Assembly: GCA_977017575.1 (NCBI GenBank) | Contig: CDRNVI010000039.1 | Location: 186,001-250,000, forward strand | Direction: 5' to 3' | Length of the DNA stretch: 64,000 nucleotides | Source: Paramoeba atlantica | Lineage: Eukaryota; Discosea | Shown here: piece by piece, positions 30,343 through 40,341 of the stretch | How positions within the stretch are numbered: the stretch's first letter is position 1 | Layout of the letters: the number at the start of each line of letters is the position of its first letter | Program-made: the position numbers and the translations under genes | The notes under the pieces: model-generated | Database searches by the model: none | The model's input: only the letters and a program-made list of their open reading frames with translations | What the model was told of the DNA's origin: nothing

Positions 30343-31318
30343 CCGTTATCCCCCCTTACTTAGCCCCCACTTTTTGGTCCAAAACCCGTACTTTGTGGTG
30401 AAGTAAAGGGAGTGGTGAAGTAAGGGAGGTGAATAAGCGATTCAAAGTTCGATCAATTTATAGTTCTCTCGGAAATCCTCAAATTATTGAAGTACACTAT
30501 GCTATCGACATTGAGCATAATTTCTTTTTCTTGAGTGTTGTAATGCCTCGTGTTGCACATTCTATATTTTATGTTTCTTCTAGCTTGTCCACGATGTCCG
30601 ATGCGTTTTTAACTTTCGCCCCATGAAAATTTATTACATCGTAAAATTTAAATGATGTCGCAGAATATAACTTATTGAACACCAATTTGAATTTTAGAAC
30701 TACAAGACGCTGTGGCGCAACTTTATGATCAAAGCGATAATGAAACTGAGATGGAAAAAACGGTTCTGAATTAGAAATAGTTCAATGAATCTAAATCATT
30801 CCGTATTGCTCCGATCGGTCACTGGCAAGCCAGACCCTTCACAGATAGATTTGGAAGTTTCGAGGCCGAAGTACTCTAACTGTTTTCGTTAGTACAAGGC
30901 GGCAACAACGTGCTGCTACCAGCCCGTTGCGTCGACGAACCCAAGACAGTCTTCAAAAGTTATCATTCCTGCAGCTACGTAACATTCCTGTAGCCGTGAA
31001 CATTCCCCCCCGGAACGTTAAAACGGACTGTGGTTTAAAATTCCGGTATGACAGCGTCGTCTTCATTAAGAAAGTTGCACCAAGAACCTTTGTGCATCGA
31101 TCTTTGTGCGCCATCAGTGTCGCCCCCTTGAAGACCACTGGGCGTGGCTCTGCCTCGCCTTACCCCGATGTAACGGTCGGTTGAAGTGCACCCCTCCGGC
31201 TGTGTAAAGAGGTGGCAAGTTGCCTGGGGAAAAATCTGACACCCCCCTTACTTCACCACACGTCCAGTGACTAAATGTGGTGAAGTAAGGGGGGAGGCGA
31301 AGTAAGGGGGGGTCACAG
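30343..31318. mobile_element. CCCTTACTTCACCACA-type TA element
   Basis: 976 bp flanked by TA (30341-30342 and 31319-31320). The left end is CCGTTATCCCCCCTTACTT; the right end read inward is CTGTGACCCCCCCTTACTT. The phrase GTGGTGAAGTAAGGG occurs several times near both ends in both orientations (30402-30430 and 31243-31308). The interior (30430-31240) contains only short frames; an 85-codon plus frame at 30927-31184 was not recognised. Confidence 0.75.
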
Positions 31319-31441
31319 TATATCTGTACACGTATGTATGTATTTTACGAAACAAAGAACATTATTTGACCATACGTGTACTAGGTTGCGCGATTCTAGA
31401 AAAATAACATGCACAAGTTCATAAAAAGTTTTTCGTTCATG

Positions 31442-32293
31442 TCATGTAGCTTTCGCGGAGCCTAATGCCATGTATTGTGCCATGAGCTCGTCTTCATCTT
31501 TTCCAGGATAAATCTCTTGCCCAAAAGTGCGGTACAAAAAATTACTCTCGGGAAGTGAATCCATCTGTATCGTATAGGGAGGACGATAGAGCGAGTACAG
31601 TTGGGTACTCCGGGCCTCGATGGAGGGAAAATCCACAGGCCACTGCTCCATAATCGTAAATCCACTAAACGGCACCGCATGACGTGTATCCCGCACCCTT
31701 TGGTAGTAACACCGTCCCTCCAAGTGATCCATTTCATGCAGTGCCATACGTGCGGCCATACCCTTGAGCGTTACGGCTTCCCTGACCCCTACCTCATTGC
31801 TTGCCTCCAGTTTAACCTCCGCGGGTCGTTCAATGTAGTGAAGCAGAAACCCACAGGAGGCACAGGGCTCCCATGTCCAGCAGGTCTCCTGGCTGGTGTG
31901 TACCACACGGGGGTGAATGAATGCTCGCAGGGAATGAGTAGCGTCGAATCCAACAAACAGTTTGGCATCCCACCCGACTTGAGGAGCGGATAGGGAGGGG
32001 TAGGCGTAGTGCGCACGGGTGTGGAGCAGGGACTGGAGCTTTTGTTGGAACCCGATGCCGCCGCAGGCGTAAATCCCGTCCTGGGGCAAGCTCGAGGGGG
32101 TGTCCAGGAGAGCACGTGTGGGGTATTGAAGAATGGGAAGCAAACGAGGGGGTGGAGGCGCGGTATGGAGTTTGGAGAAGGCGAACATGGAATGTGGGTG
32201 TGTGGGGATTACTAAGGATTTTATGAGTAATAAGTTACAGTTTAAAAAATCATGAGAAAAGTATGTATGTAAAGTAGGTAGAATCCATTTCAC
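31442..32293 (-). CDS. PDF: Peptide deformylase
   Basis: 283 residues from the first ATG. Met36 (32188) is the likelier start: it begins MFAFSKLHTAPPPPRLLPIL, which has the look of an organelle-targeting leader. Motif I is LSAPQVG (101-107, usual G-L-A-A-P-Q-V-G), motif II EPCAS (142-146, usual E-G-C-L-S, metal ligand C144) and motif III HEMDH (186-190, usual H-E-x-D-H with its two metal-binding His). The enzyme removes the formyl group from the initiator Met of organelle-made proteins. A ~90-residue C-terminal extension beyond the catalytic domain is unusual. The Gly of motif II is replaced by Pro, so activity may be altered; diverged PDF-like proteins are known in trypanosomatids. Confidence 0.85.
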   Translation of the reverse strand: MKWILPTLHTYFSHDFLNCNLLLIKSLVIPTHPHSMFAFSKLHTAPPPPRLLPILQYPTRALLDTPSSLPQDGIYACGGIGFQQKLQSLLHTRAHYAYPSLSAPQVGWDAKLFVGFDATHSLRAFIHPRVVHTSQETCWTWEPCASCGFLLHYIERPAEVKLEASNEVGVREAVTLKGMAARMALHEMDHLEGRCYYQRVRDTRHAVPFSGFTIMEQWPVDFPSIEARSTQLYSLYRPPYTIQMDSLPESNFLYRTFGQEIYPGKDEDELMAQYMALGSAKAT

Positions 32294-32604
32294 ATTGCTT
32301 TTATGTATGTACTATCTTTATCAATGTGACATGGTATAGTGCGCTCTGTGAAAGTATTACAATGACACACTTTTTACGGGAGTATAGAGCAAACAACATG
32401 TTGCAACGGTAGTAATCGAAAACTCATGAGCTCGTTTACAAAAAGGAATCCCCCAGTTCCCCACAAGGGCTTATATAAATCCACTGAATTATAAAAAGAA
32501 CACGCGATGAGGGAACTGTGCAAAAACCTGATGACTATAAACAGTAGAGTTGTATCAAAAGAAAAGACACCGCACGCCATGCCTATGCTTATTCAATAAC
32601 TCAG

Positions 32605-35316
32605 TCATCCAACCCGTGTAGCGAGCAATGATAAAATCTGTGTCGCCAGTCTCATCGCTGCCAGCGCCGAGCCCTGACTGGGTACCAACGCCAGATCAAT
32701 GAGGTATCCCAAATCATGGCGATCCTGTAAGCGGTACAGCGTGATCTTGATCGCCAACCGCGGTATCTGCGCATTCGTCGGGTGCTCCTCGCCCAGTAAC
32801 GGACTCGAGAGGTGAGCCATGGAGTCACTCGAGGAGCGCTGCGTCTTCGCAACGTTCTCCTCGGAACCATTCCCACGACTCCCCACCCGCATCTCCGCAA
32901 ATTTCCCCTCTGTCGCCACCATCCCCTCCTCCCCAGTTTCCCCCCCCTCTTCCTCCCCCCACCTCTCCTGCTCCTCCCCCTCCCCCCTCAACGGGCGACA
33001 CAGCAACGAGAAACTCCCCCTCACCAGCCACTCCATCGACAGGTCCCGCAGCACGCCATAGATCTCCCCCATCACCTGCCCGGCACCGAGGTCCGTCATA
33101 CACCCCAGTCGCCACCCCACCGGGTACTTGGTCAGGAACGACACCTCCTGGGGGCTGAAATGGGACTCCAGCGGGGCCACACTCCCGGACACACTCACGC
33201 TGCGCTGGGCGCTCTCCCCCATGATGGTCCCGCAGCGGTAGCTGTGGACAAACCCGGACCCCGGGGGGAAGACCCCTTCCACGTGGAACGAGGAGCTACT
33301 CCCGGAGGAGGAGGAGCCGCTACGGGGGTAGCCGACGCCTTGAGAAGGGGGAGTAGACCCCGCGGCGTGCGTGACAGGGGCACGGCTGCTGCTACTGCTG
33401 CCACTACTACTACTGTGTTGTTGTTGAGCGGAAGACGACGATGAGGACAGCGTGGAGGCCTTCTTCACGTCTTGTACCGAGAAGGTCATACGGGGGAGGG
33501 TACGGGGGGGTGGGGGTTGGGGTGCGAGTCGTGTGCTGCTGCTGCTGTTGTTGTTGCTACTGCTGTTGTCGTTGTTGTGGCTGCTGTTGTTGGGGTCGCG
33601 TCCAATCCGGTGGGGCTGCGGGACCGGGAGGGTGTTGGTGCCCTCGGGGGGTTGTGCGGTAGGGAGACGAGAAGGGGAGCAGGAGGGGGAAGAAGAAGAA
33701 GAAGAAGGAGAATCACTTGGGGGTTGAGGAGAAGGGGTAGTTGTTGTTGTTGTTGTTGTGGTAGTGGCGGAGTACGGGGAGGGTAAAGGGGTAGTAATGG
33801 GGAGAGTGGAGGAGGTTTCGGTTACGGCGTCGTGGGGGAGGGTAGTGTGTTGGGGGATAGGGATGGGGGGAGTGTCATCGAGGTGGAGAGAGGGAGGGTT
33901 GGCGGATTTACCTTTTGTCCCTTGGACGGGTTGGAGAGGTCTCTGTGAGGCTGTGGTCTCGGTGGAGGGGTTGCTTTTGGAGGGTGTCGGGGGTACACTG
34001 TCCATGGCTTCCGGAAGCGCGTTGTTGTAGAGATTCTTCATGCTTGCGTTTCCTAAGAGTGCGTGCATCACGGGGGACGTGCTGGGATAGAGGCTGGAGG
34101 GTCCAGGGGAGGGGGAGGTCTTTCCCTTTCCCTTAGGAGAGATTACGCCCCCGAGAGAGGCAAGAGAGGAGGAACGGGGGACGGTACGTATCGGAGGTTT
34201 CATTGCAATGGGATCCGAGACGGTGTCCCGAGGCTCGACACGGGCCGTGGCGCTAATTGTCGGAAACTCACGTGGGGAACGTGAGGTAGCGAGTTTCTGT
34301 TGCTGTTGTCGGTCACGTAGGATGCAGTAGGTTACGGAGACTTCTCCATCGATGCGATCTGTGAGACAGTAGGTTACGTGTTCAACGGAGATGCGTAACA
34401 CCTCTGCGACGCGTTGTACAAGTGTCATATCAAGCTCTTCGTAGAGACGTTCCCACTGTCGAGGAGCCCAGTTGAGGTATGTGGGAAGACTCTTGATGAA
34501 CCATGCGTGTTGTCGAATCTGAACAGTAGTTAATCGTTTCAAAGGATCAACTTGCAACATTGAGAGAAGCAAATCGTGGGCCGCTGGAGAAACGTAGCCT
34601 GGTACAGTGAAGATTCCTTTCTTTATCTTGTTGAAGAGGGCTGGGATCGATTCCTCGTCAAAGGGCAAGTGGCCGCACAGAAGAGCAAAAAGGATTATCC
34701 CACAACTCCAGACGTCCACTTCGGGCCCTGCATAAAGTTTTCCACTGATGACTTCTGGAGCAGCGTAGTTCGGAGAACCACATGACGTGGCTAGAAAATC
34801 TCCATCCCGCATAAGATTAGAGAGACCAAAGTCTATAAGTTTGAGATCACCAGCAGCATCCAAGAGTAAGTTTTCAGGCTTTAAATCGCGGTGAACCACG
34901 CGAAAATGATGGCAATATTCCACCCCACTTATGAGCTGTTGAAAGTAGTAGCGTGCTTGTGCCTCAGAGAACTTCCCGTGACTCACAATATGATCATAAA
35001 GTTCCCCACCAGAGGCGTACTCCTGAACAAGAAAGATATCGCTCTGAGTCGGTACCACTTCGTATAACCGAACAATGTGAGGGTGCTGGAACAGTTTAAG
35101 GATCTTTATCTCTCGCTTGATTTTACGGATTGATTTGTGATTCGTAAATTTTGCGTTATTGATCACTTTAATGGCGACTTGTTCACCACTAGGAAGATGA
35201 GTGGCTAGCTTTACCTTGCCGAAGCTACCCCTGCCCACAGTATTGTCCAGGATGTAGGAGCCAAGACGTGCGACGCTAGGAAGTGGTGTTGAATTTTCAG
35301 ATGCTTCCATGCTCAA
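32605..35316 (-). CDS. SNF1: SNF1/AMPK-type kinase catalytic subunit
   Basis: 903 residues. The kinase domain (about 18-275) has the Gly loop GRGSFG, catalytic Lys50, HRDLKPEN (142-149), DFG (162-164), activation-loop Thr177 in LATSCGSPNYAAPE and the SNF1-type block VDVWSCGIILFALLCGHLPF. An autoinhibitory UBA-like segment probably follows (about 290-340). The middle ~350 residues are a low-complexity linker of Pro/Ser/Thr, poly-Thr, poly-Asn and poly-Ser encoded by triplet repeats. The C-terminus (KITLYRLQDRHDLGYLIDL) resembles the KA1-like alpha-CTD that binds the beta/gamma subunits. AMPK/SNF1 senses energy state. At 903 aa it is much longer than usual (550-650), entirely because of the linker. 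Confidence 0.9.
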   Translation of the reverse strand: MSMEASENSTPLPSVARLGSYILDNTVGRGSFGKVKLATHLPSGEQVAIKVINNAKFTNHKSIRKIKREIKILKLFQHPHIVRLYEVVPTQSDIFLVQEYASGGELYDHIVSHGKFSEAQARYYFQQLISGVEYCHHFRVVHRDLKPENLLLDAAGDLKLIDFGLSNLMRDGDFLATSCGSPNYAAPEVISGKLYAGPEVDVWSCGIILFALLCGHLPFDEESIPALFNKIKKGIFTVPGYVSPAAHDLLLSMLQVDPLKRLTTVQIRQHAWFIKSLPTYLNWAPRQWERLYEELDMTLVQRVAEVLRISVEHVTYCLTDRIDGEVSVTYCILRDRQQQQKLATSRSPREFPTISATARVEPRDTVSDPIAMKPPIRTVPRSSSLASLGGVISPKGKGKTSPSPGPSSLYPSTSPVMHALLGNASMKNLYNNALPEAMDSVPPTPSKSNPSTETTASQRPLQPVQGTKGKSANPPSLHLDDTPPIPIPQHTTLPHDAVTETSSTLPITTPLPSPYSATTTTTTTTTTPSPQPPSDSPSSSSSSPSCSPSRLPTAQPPEGTNTLPVPQPHRIGRDPNNSSHNNDNSSSNNNSSSSTRLAPQPPPPRTLPRMTFSVQDVKKASTLSSSSSSAQQQHSSSSGSSSSSRAPVTHAAGSTPPSQGVGYPRSGSSSSGSSSSFHVEGVFPPGSGFVHSYRCGTIMGESAQRSVSVSGSVAPLESHFSPQEVSFLTKYPVGWRLGCMTDLGAGQVMGEIYGVLRDLSMEWLVRGSFSLLCRPLRGEGEEQERWGEEEGGETGEEGMVATEGKFAEMRVGSRGNGSEENVAKTQRSSSDSMAHLSSPLLGEEHPTNAQIPRLAIKITLYRLQDRHDLGYLIDLALVPSQGSALAAMRLATQILSLLATRVG

Positions 35317-35785
35317 AAGTGGTCCTCAAGGGCATAAAATTACGAATCATGAAAATGAGTTGTGATACAGGTGCCAAGGGGCAGCGATGGTGAGCTATGA
35401 AGGTTGACGAAAAAATCAGTACGTGGTTTGCATTCATTTAATGCTTGTACGTTGTATCCGTGATAGCTAGTTTGGTAAGAAACAGGAGTTATTTGATGGG
35501 GATTTAAAACTTTGTAAAAACTTACAAAAGTAGCATCGTCCCTGTGATAATAGAACAAAGGATTAATATTTATTCATAATTCAAGGAACCCCAAAGCCGA
35601 GCATGCCAATATTCCCCTAAATCACTGTACTACGCAAGTATGATTAAGCCAAAAAAATCTCAAGAAATAACAAGGTTGTATCATCGAAAGGAATATTCCC
35701 TCACTTGTGAACAATGTACGCTCTCTTCTAAGCCTTGATGAAAAATTATTTCTTATGTTTGTAAAATTATGTTTGTATATTTTGA
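35317..35785. other. Intergenic spacer, no gene seen
   Basis: 469 AT-rich bp between SNF1 and PWP2. No repeat family or ORF of interest. Confidence 0.45.
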
Positions 35786-38635
35786 TTACGATTCCATGGA
35801 CGCTGCTGACACCAAGTATTGAAGCATGTTCTTATTTTCTTCAGAAATACGAAATATGTCACTCTTTTGACGGAGTGCTTTAAAAATGTGCGAAATATGA
35901 GGCTGTGTTTCTCTGTTAGAACGTTCCAAAAAAGTAGAACCGTGATAATAAAGTATATTTATGCACCATGTTAGATTATGTTCGTAGTTAGAATCACTTT
36001 CCAATAATTCCGCCACATGCTGCAGAAGAACACATAGCAAGGATTGAGGAATTGTGGGGACAATTATCTCGATAACGCTGCATGGCACTAGTAAAAGCAC
36101 TTTACGTATGATATTTCCTTCCCCTAATTGCAACGCAAGAAGAAGCGCGTTGCCGTAGTTTGGCTCGTTTCTTAATAGCTCTGTAATATCCTTAGGAGTA
36201 ATATGCCTTCGCAGGTGGTGAGGCAGAAAACGAGGTGCTACAAATTTAGGAAGAGCATAGACAAGCACCCCCGCTGTGGTGGACGCAACCCATTCCCTCC
36301 CGTTCGGAGCAAAAGCCAAAGCGGTAGTTCTAGCAACACGCTGCGTAGAACGCTTCCCCACGCTGTGTACTGTCCCTTTCTTGACTCCGGGAAGTTTTAG
36401 CAGTTTCCGGTATCTATCCTCCGCGTCGCTGTCTTCGTCGTCCAGTTCATTTACAGATACCCCGGGAAGGTTCTTCCTCCAGTCGTAAGTCTCAAAGTGA
36501 CCTTCCAAAGAGCGATTATCGGACACAGACCACTTGCATAAAAGATAACCACCATGGGAAGAGTATAGACAAACCCACTTACATTCCCCAGCAACAAGAA
36601 GCGTGTCGCCCCGAGGACTGTATTGGAAAGTTGTAAATGGCCTCTTGCTGTTTGTCGACTTTGGATTCGGGGTCGTGCTTACGTACCCTCCTTGAGTGTC
36701 CAACCGGACATTCCATGAATGCACTACACCAAGCTCCTCCTTTAAATCGTACGTAACCATATTACTGTCGTAGTCCAATGTTACAAGGTAATTTCCATCA
36801 GGACTGTATTGCACACACATACCCTCACTGCTTAATGTCAGACTTTCTACACTCCCTCGTATGCGTTCTCCCGAGCTCTCATCGACGCCAAAAAGGTCGT
36901 ACATCCGCACGCTTTTGTCCCAACTTACGGATGCCATGAACGTCCCTTTCGGGTGAAAGGCTATGTGGGTGCAGTATGCCGTATGTCCAGTAAACTCATC
37001 CAGAAAACGACCCGTCTGAGTAGCCCAGAGGTAGATATGCCCCGTATCCATTGTGCCGGCCGCCAAGAGCTCCCCACTGGGATCGAGCGCGAGGCAAGAA
37101 AGTTGAGAACGACGTGGCGGTGTCAACGTTCGGAACTCCTTCAGTCGGTGAAGATCAAATCCACGTAACGTACCGTCTCGGGAAGCACTGTACACCGCGT
37201 TGGCCGTGTTCGCGACAAGCCCAAGCACCGCCCCATGGTGTGCAGGAAACGTTCCCACGCATTGACCTGAGTCGGAGCGCCATACCTTGATCTTCCCGTC
37301 TTCCCCACCGGTCACTAGCAAAGTGCCATCACTGTTGTAGCATACACAATCAATGTCACTGTAGTGAGATTGATGACGCCAAATATGAGTCTCTGTTTTC
37401 CACTCCCATACCAGAAGCTGGTGAAGACGCGAGCTGGCAAGAGCAATCCAGTTTCCTGAAGGGCTTAATATTATCCCGGTGATTTGTTGTGCAGTTGCGG
37501 AAAGAGTGTGTAGTATAGCAAATTCAGGCTTTGTGACACATACCGCGAAGGTTCCTTCCGTAAAACCACAAACAAGAATACCTTGACTTATATTAAAATC
37601 AGCACACCCAACCTTGCCGGAACCTGCAAGTTGCTCACGCTTCTCTTCGTCCCAGGTATGCGAAGACAGAAAAAGCATACGGTCACGCAAATCAGTATCT
37701 TGTTTATAAAACTGACTATCCAATATCTCCTCGGCCACGTCTTCATCCTTATTTTTGCTCTCGTGGTCAACAATTTCCTTATCGTTATCCATACGTTCTT
37801 CTGTTACAAAAACAGCCTTTGTGCGTGCTTCAATTTCTAACTGAGCGCCGTGATGCCAGTGTAGCTTCTCGTTGGCAGAAATTTCCTCATTCAACCGCCA
37901 CATTGTAATTTGACGCTCACGACTGATAGCTAGTATTTGTGTTGAGTCTGTGGTAGTAAAAAAGGCCCCGACAACACCTGCGCGAGGTCCAGCGAGCGTC
38001 GTCGCAACGGTTCGATGTGTTTGAGTATTCCACACTTTTAATGTTGGAAGCAGACGCACTGTGCTGTCAGCGCCGGCACAGAGTACGTGAGAGTTATCCT
38101 GCGCCCATCGTAGAGCATTGATCTCTCCACTGATGACATTGCGATATCGGGTGAGAATCTTGATGGATTTGTAATGTAGTATTCCTCCTTGTGGGGTGCT
38201 AAGAATTTGTATCTCATTCGGAGAGGCTACCACAATAAGAAGGTCTTCTTGAAGACTCCTTGAGCTATCGCTTTGATTAGTCTGATTACTGGAAATATAT
38301 GTCTCAACCGTCCCATGAGAAAATTTTACACAAGTGGTCTCTCGTGGAAGCATGATAATCTCTAAAGCAACATCGGCGAAAAGATTGGCAAACATTCCTA
38401 TACCTTTTTCGTCGACACAAAATAGAAGAATTTGGTCCGACGAAATATCGAAGCATTGAATATCGTGATACGTTGACCAAGAGTATGTAAGACATTCTTC
38501 AGAGGCGAGGTTGTGACGTACAATACGGTTGCCTGCAGCTGCAAAAAGTGAAGTCCCCAGCTGATTAAATAATATATTTCCCTTAGAGTAGACAGTGCCA
38601 CAAACACTCCTCAAAGAATATTCAGAAAGGACCAT
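35786..38635 (-). CDS. PWP2: PWP2/UTP1, U3 snoRNP (UTP-B) WD40 protein
   Basis: 949 residues. The N-terminus (SLRSVCGTVYSKGNILFN) is the Pwp2 signature start, followed by two WD40 propellers. Clear repeats include CVCYNSDGTLLVTGGEDGKI with KVWRSDSGQCVGTF, and HIAFHPKGTFMASVSWDKSV. The C-terminal ~120 residues (from DITELLRNEPNYGNALLLAL) form the helical Utp12-type tail shared by UTP-B subunits. Pwp2 nucleates the UTP-B complex of the small-subunit processome in the nucleolus, where it is needed for early 18S rRNA cleavages. Length agrees with the family (about 900-950). An acidic patch in the middle (DEDSDAEDRYRK) is also typical. Confidence 0.93.
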   Translation of the reverse strand: MVLSEYSLRSVCGTVYSKGNILFNQLGTSLFAAAGNRIVRHNLASEECLTYSWSTYHDIQCFDISSDQILLFCVDEKGIGMFANLFADVALEIIMLPRETTCVKFSHGTVETYISSNQTNQSDSSRSLQEDLLIVVASPNEIQILSTPQGGILHYKSIKILTRYRNVISGEINALRWAQDNSHVLCAGADSTVRLLPTLKVWNTQTHRTVATTLAGPRAGVVGAFFTTTDSTQILAISRERQITMWRLNEEISANEKLHWHHGAQLEIEARTKAVFVTEERMDNDKEIVDHESKNKDEDVAEEILDSQFYKQDTDLRDRMLFLSSHTWDEEKREQLAGSGKVGCADFNISQGILVCGFTEGTFAVCVTKPEFAILHTLSATAQQITGIILSPSGNWIALASSRLHQLLVWEWKTETHIWRHQSHYSDIDCVCYNSDGTLLVTGGEDGKIKVWRSDSGQCVGTFPAHHGAVLGLVANTANAVYSASRDGTLRGFDLHRLKEFRTLTPPRRSQLSCLALDPSGELLAAGTMDTGHIYLWATQTGRFLDEFTGHTAYCTHIAFHPKGTFMASVSWDKSVRMYDLFGVDESSGERIRGSVESLTLSSEGMCVQYSPDGNYLVTLDYDSNMVTYDLKEELGVVHSWNVRLDTQGGYVSTTPNPKSTNSKRPFTTFQYSPRGDTLLVAGECKWVCLYSSHGGYLLCKWSVSDNRSLEGHFETYDWRKNLPGVSVNELDDEDSDAEDRYRKLLKLPGVKKGTVHSVGKRSTQRVARTTALAFAPNGREWVASTTAGVLVYALPKFVAPRFLPHHLRRHITPKDITELLRNEPNYGNALLLALQLGEGNIIRKVLLLVPCSVIEIIVPTIPQSLLCVLLQHVAELLESDSNYEHNLTWCINILYYHGSTFLERSNRETQPHISHIFKALRQKSDIFRISEENKNMLQYLVSAASMES

Positions 38636-39018
38636 TAAAGACGACCACTTGGATAAAATAATTTCTTTTAGGGAAACTTAGATAAAAACTCTTTTAGAGA
38701 ATACAAATTCATATTTTTTAACTGTACTGTAACATATTCTATTTTTAACTGTAACCAATGATTAAGATTGTTTTACACTGTAAAAGAATGATCAAGTTTA
38801 TAGCTAAAGAATGAATATGATGTGAAAAAAGTATGAATAATATTATAATTAGCTCAGCGCCACTTAAAAGGGTTGACAATACTTGATTCATCTCAACAAT
38901 AGTTTTACTATCGATATGGAGGAAGGAAAACGCTTGAGTCTACTACGCAGTAGGAAATGTTGAGAAGCCGGGATGTGCGATTCAATTTTATGCAATCGAT
39001 CTGCCACAGAAGATCGTT
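38636..39018. other. Intergenic spacer, no gene seen
   Basis: 383 AT-rich bp, no ORF or repeat recognised. Confidence 0.45.
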
Positions 39019-39363
39019 CTACATAGCGTATAACACAGGAATATCGCCTGAACCAAAATAGAGAAATGTAATAACAAAGCTACTCACGTATACGGAGAGC
39101 TCTATGATAGTCATAGTTTCGTGGAGTGCAACGTAGGCTGTGCCAATGGCGGCAGCAATAACGCTCACACCAAGGAAAGAAAAGATTGCTCCCCACGCAG
39201 CATACAGCAACGGTAATGAAGCCCATCTCGCGTCTTCTGGAATCCTCTGGCGCGTAGATAAGATCCCAAACACAAGATAAATTATTGAGCAAATAGCAAC
39301 GCTGTAACCTGTTACACTCGCCCAAACATTCCAAAAAAGTTCCCAAGAGGTGTTCTCTCGCAT
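39019..39363 (-). CDS. Small membrane protein, TMEM170-like
   Basis: 114 residues with three to four hydrophobic helices: SVAICSIIYLVFGIL, LLYAAWGAIFSFLGVSVIAA and IELSVYVSSFVITFLYF. The arrangement of a Trp near the N-terminus (FWNVWASV), a basic loop between helices one and two, and the IAAAIGTAYVAL block recalls TMEM170 proteins, which in animals shape the ER and nuclear envelope. The match is by pattern only. The short length and single frame agree with the family (about 130-145 aa). Neighbours give no functional hint. Confidence 0.6.
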   Translation of the reverse strand: MRENTSWELFWNVWASVTGYSVAICSIIYLVFGILSTRQRIPEDARWASLPLLYAAWGAIFSFLGVSVIAAAIGTAYVALHETMTIIELSVYVSSFVITFLYFGSGDIPVLYAM

Positions 39364-39769
39364 CTCGATAAATACATTACGACATCACGCTTTAAAATAC
39401 GCGTGCTTAGAAAAAATTATGCATTTTGACTTTAAAATATACAAGTTGCATGTTTAAAAGTAGTTTGCGTTCTTCTATGCTTACATTAACTAACGAAAGT
39501 GTTCAAATGTTTTCACAAATTTTAATGTTTTACTATTTTACAAAAGAGATGCAGAGGATAATGCAGTAGTATATTACAGTAGTGTAGGCTGGAGTAGTGC
39601 TTACATTCCCACGTAGACTTCATCAACGATATTACTATAAAAAACTATGAAAGATATAATGCGAGCCCAACACTTGAACACTTTTTTGAGATTATTTTTT
39701 TTGACCAAAACTTTGTCTTACTTCACCCTTACCAAACCAAAATGACCAAAACTTAATACTTCGTAAGTC

Positions 39770-39935
39770 CCCCCTTCGCCCTAATTACTGCCCTTAAACG
39801 ACAGGGCATGCTGCGGACAAGAGGAAGACATGCACTCGGAGGAAGGTCTGCCACGCTTTTTGGGCGCGTTCCCAAAGTTCCAACATTTCTAGGGGAGGAT
39901 CTGCATGATCCTCTGGGTATGTTCTAAATAGGTTC
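39770..39935 (-). pseudogene. Tc1/mariner transposase C-terminal remnant
   Basis: Reading the minus strand, one frame gives ELWERAQKAWQ and, after a shift of frame, the next gives LVRSMPCRLRAVIRAKGGL then TKY and a stop. The second piece matches the usual C-terminus of Tc1/mariner transposases (S-M-P-R-R-x-x-A-V-I-x-A-K-G-G-x-T-K-Y). Only the last ~50 codons are present, with at least one frameshift. It lies against the left end of the 39985-40289 element. Confidence 0.7.
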
Positions 39936-39984
39936 TACTCTTTGTGCTCAAAATAATTCGCTATTATAAAATAGATTGTCACTA

Positions 39985-40289
39985 CCGTATACCCCCCCAG
40001 TAAGAGAATTGGTTTTGGGTCGAAATGGCCAAATCTCTCTTACTGGGGGGGTAGGCTTTTTTGTCCAGTTTCCTCTTTTCTCCCAACTTTTTTGACTATT
40101 TTTTCTTCTGAAAACGTGTTAAAACGCTTCTTTGGGTTACCCCCGAGGCCCCGAACATGCAGACACCCACCCCCTACCCCCTACACGCCCCCTGTGGGGC
40201 TCCCGAGCCAAATCTCTCTTACTGGGGGTCAGCTCCAAAAGGGCCAAATCTCTCTTACTGGGGGGGTATCTTACTGGGGGGGTATACGG
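39985..40289. mobile_element. CCCCAGTAA-type TA element, copy a
   Basis: 305 bp flanked by TA (39983-39984 and 40290-40291). Ends match as inverted repeats: CCGTATACCCCCCCAGTAAG on both sides. The phrase CTCTTACTGGGGG occurs five to six times, in both orientations, near the ends. It lies 52 bp downstream of the HELLS-like gene. Confidence 0.85.
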
Positions 40290-40341
40290 TACTTGACAAT
40301 AGCAGAGCAAAGAGATACACTTGTAGATGTAAGAAGGGATA

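Noticed and set aside
32812-33786. ORFs overlapping the SNF1 linker
   Set aside because: Low-complexity shadows of triplet repeats in the kinase gene.
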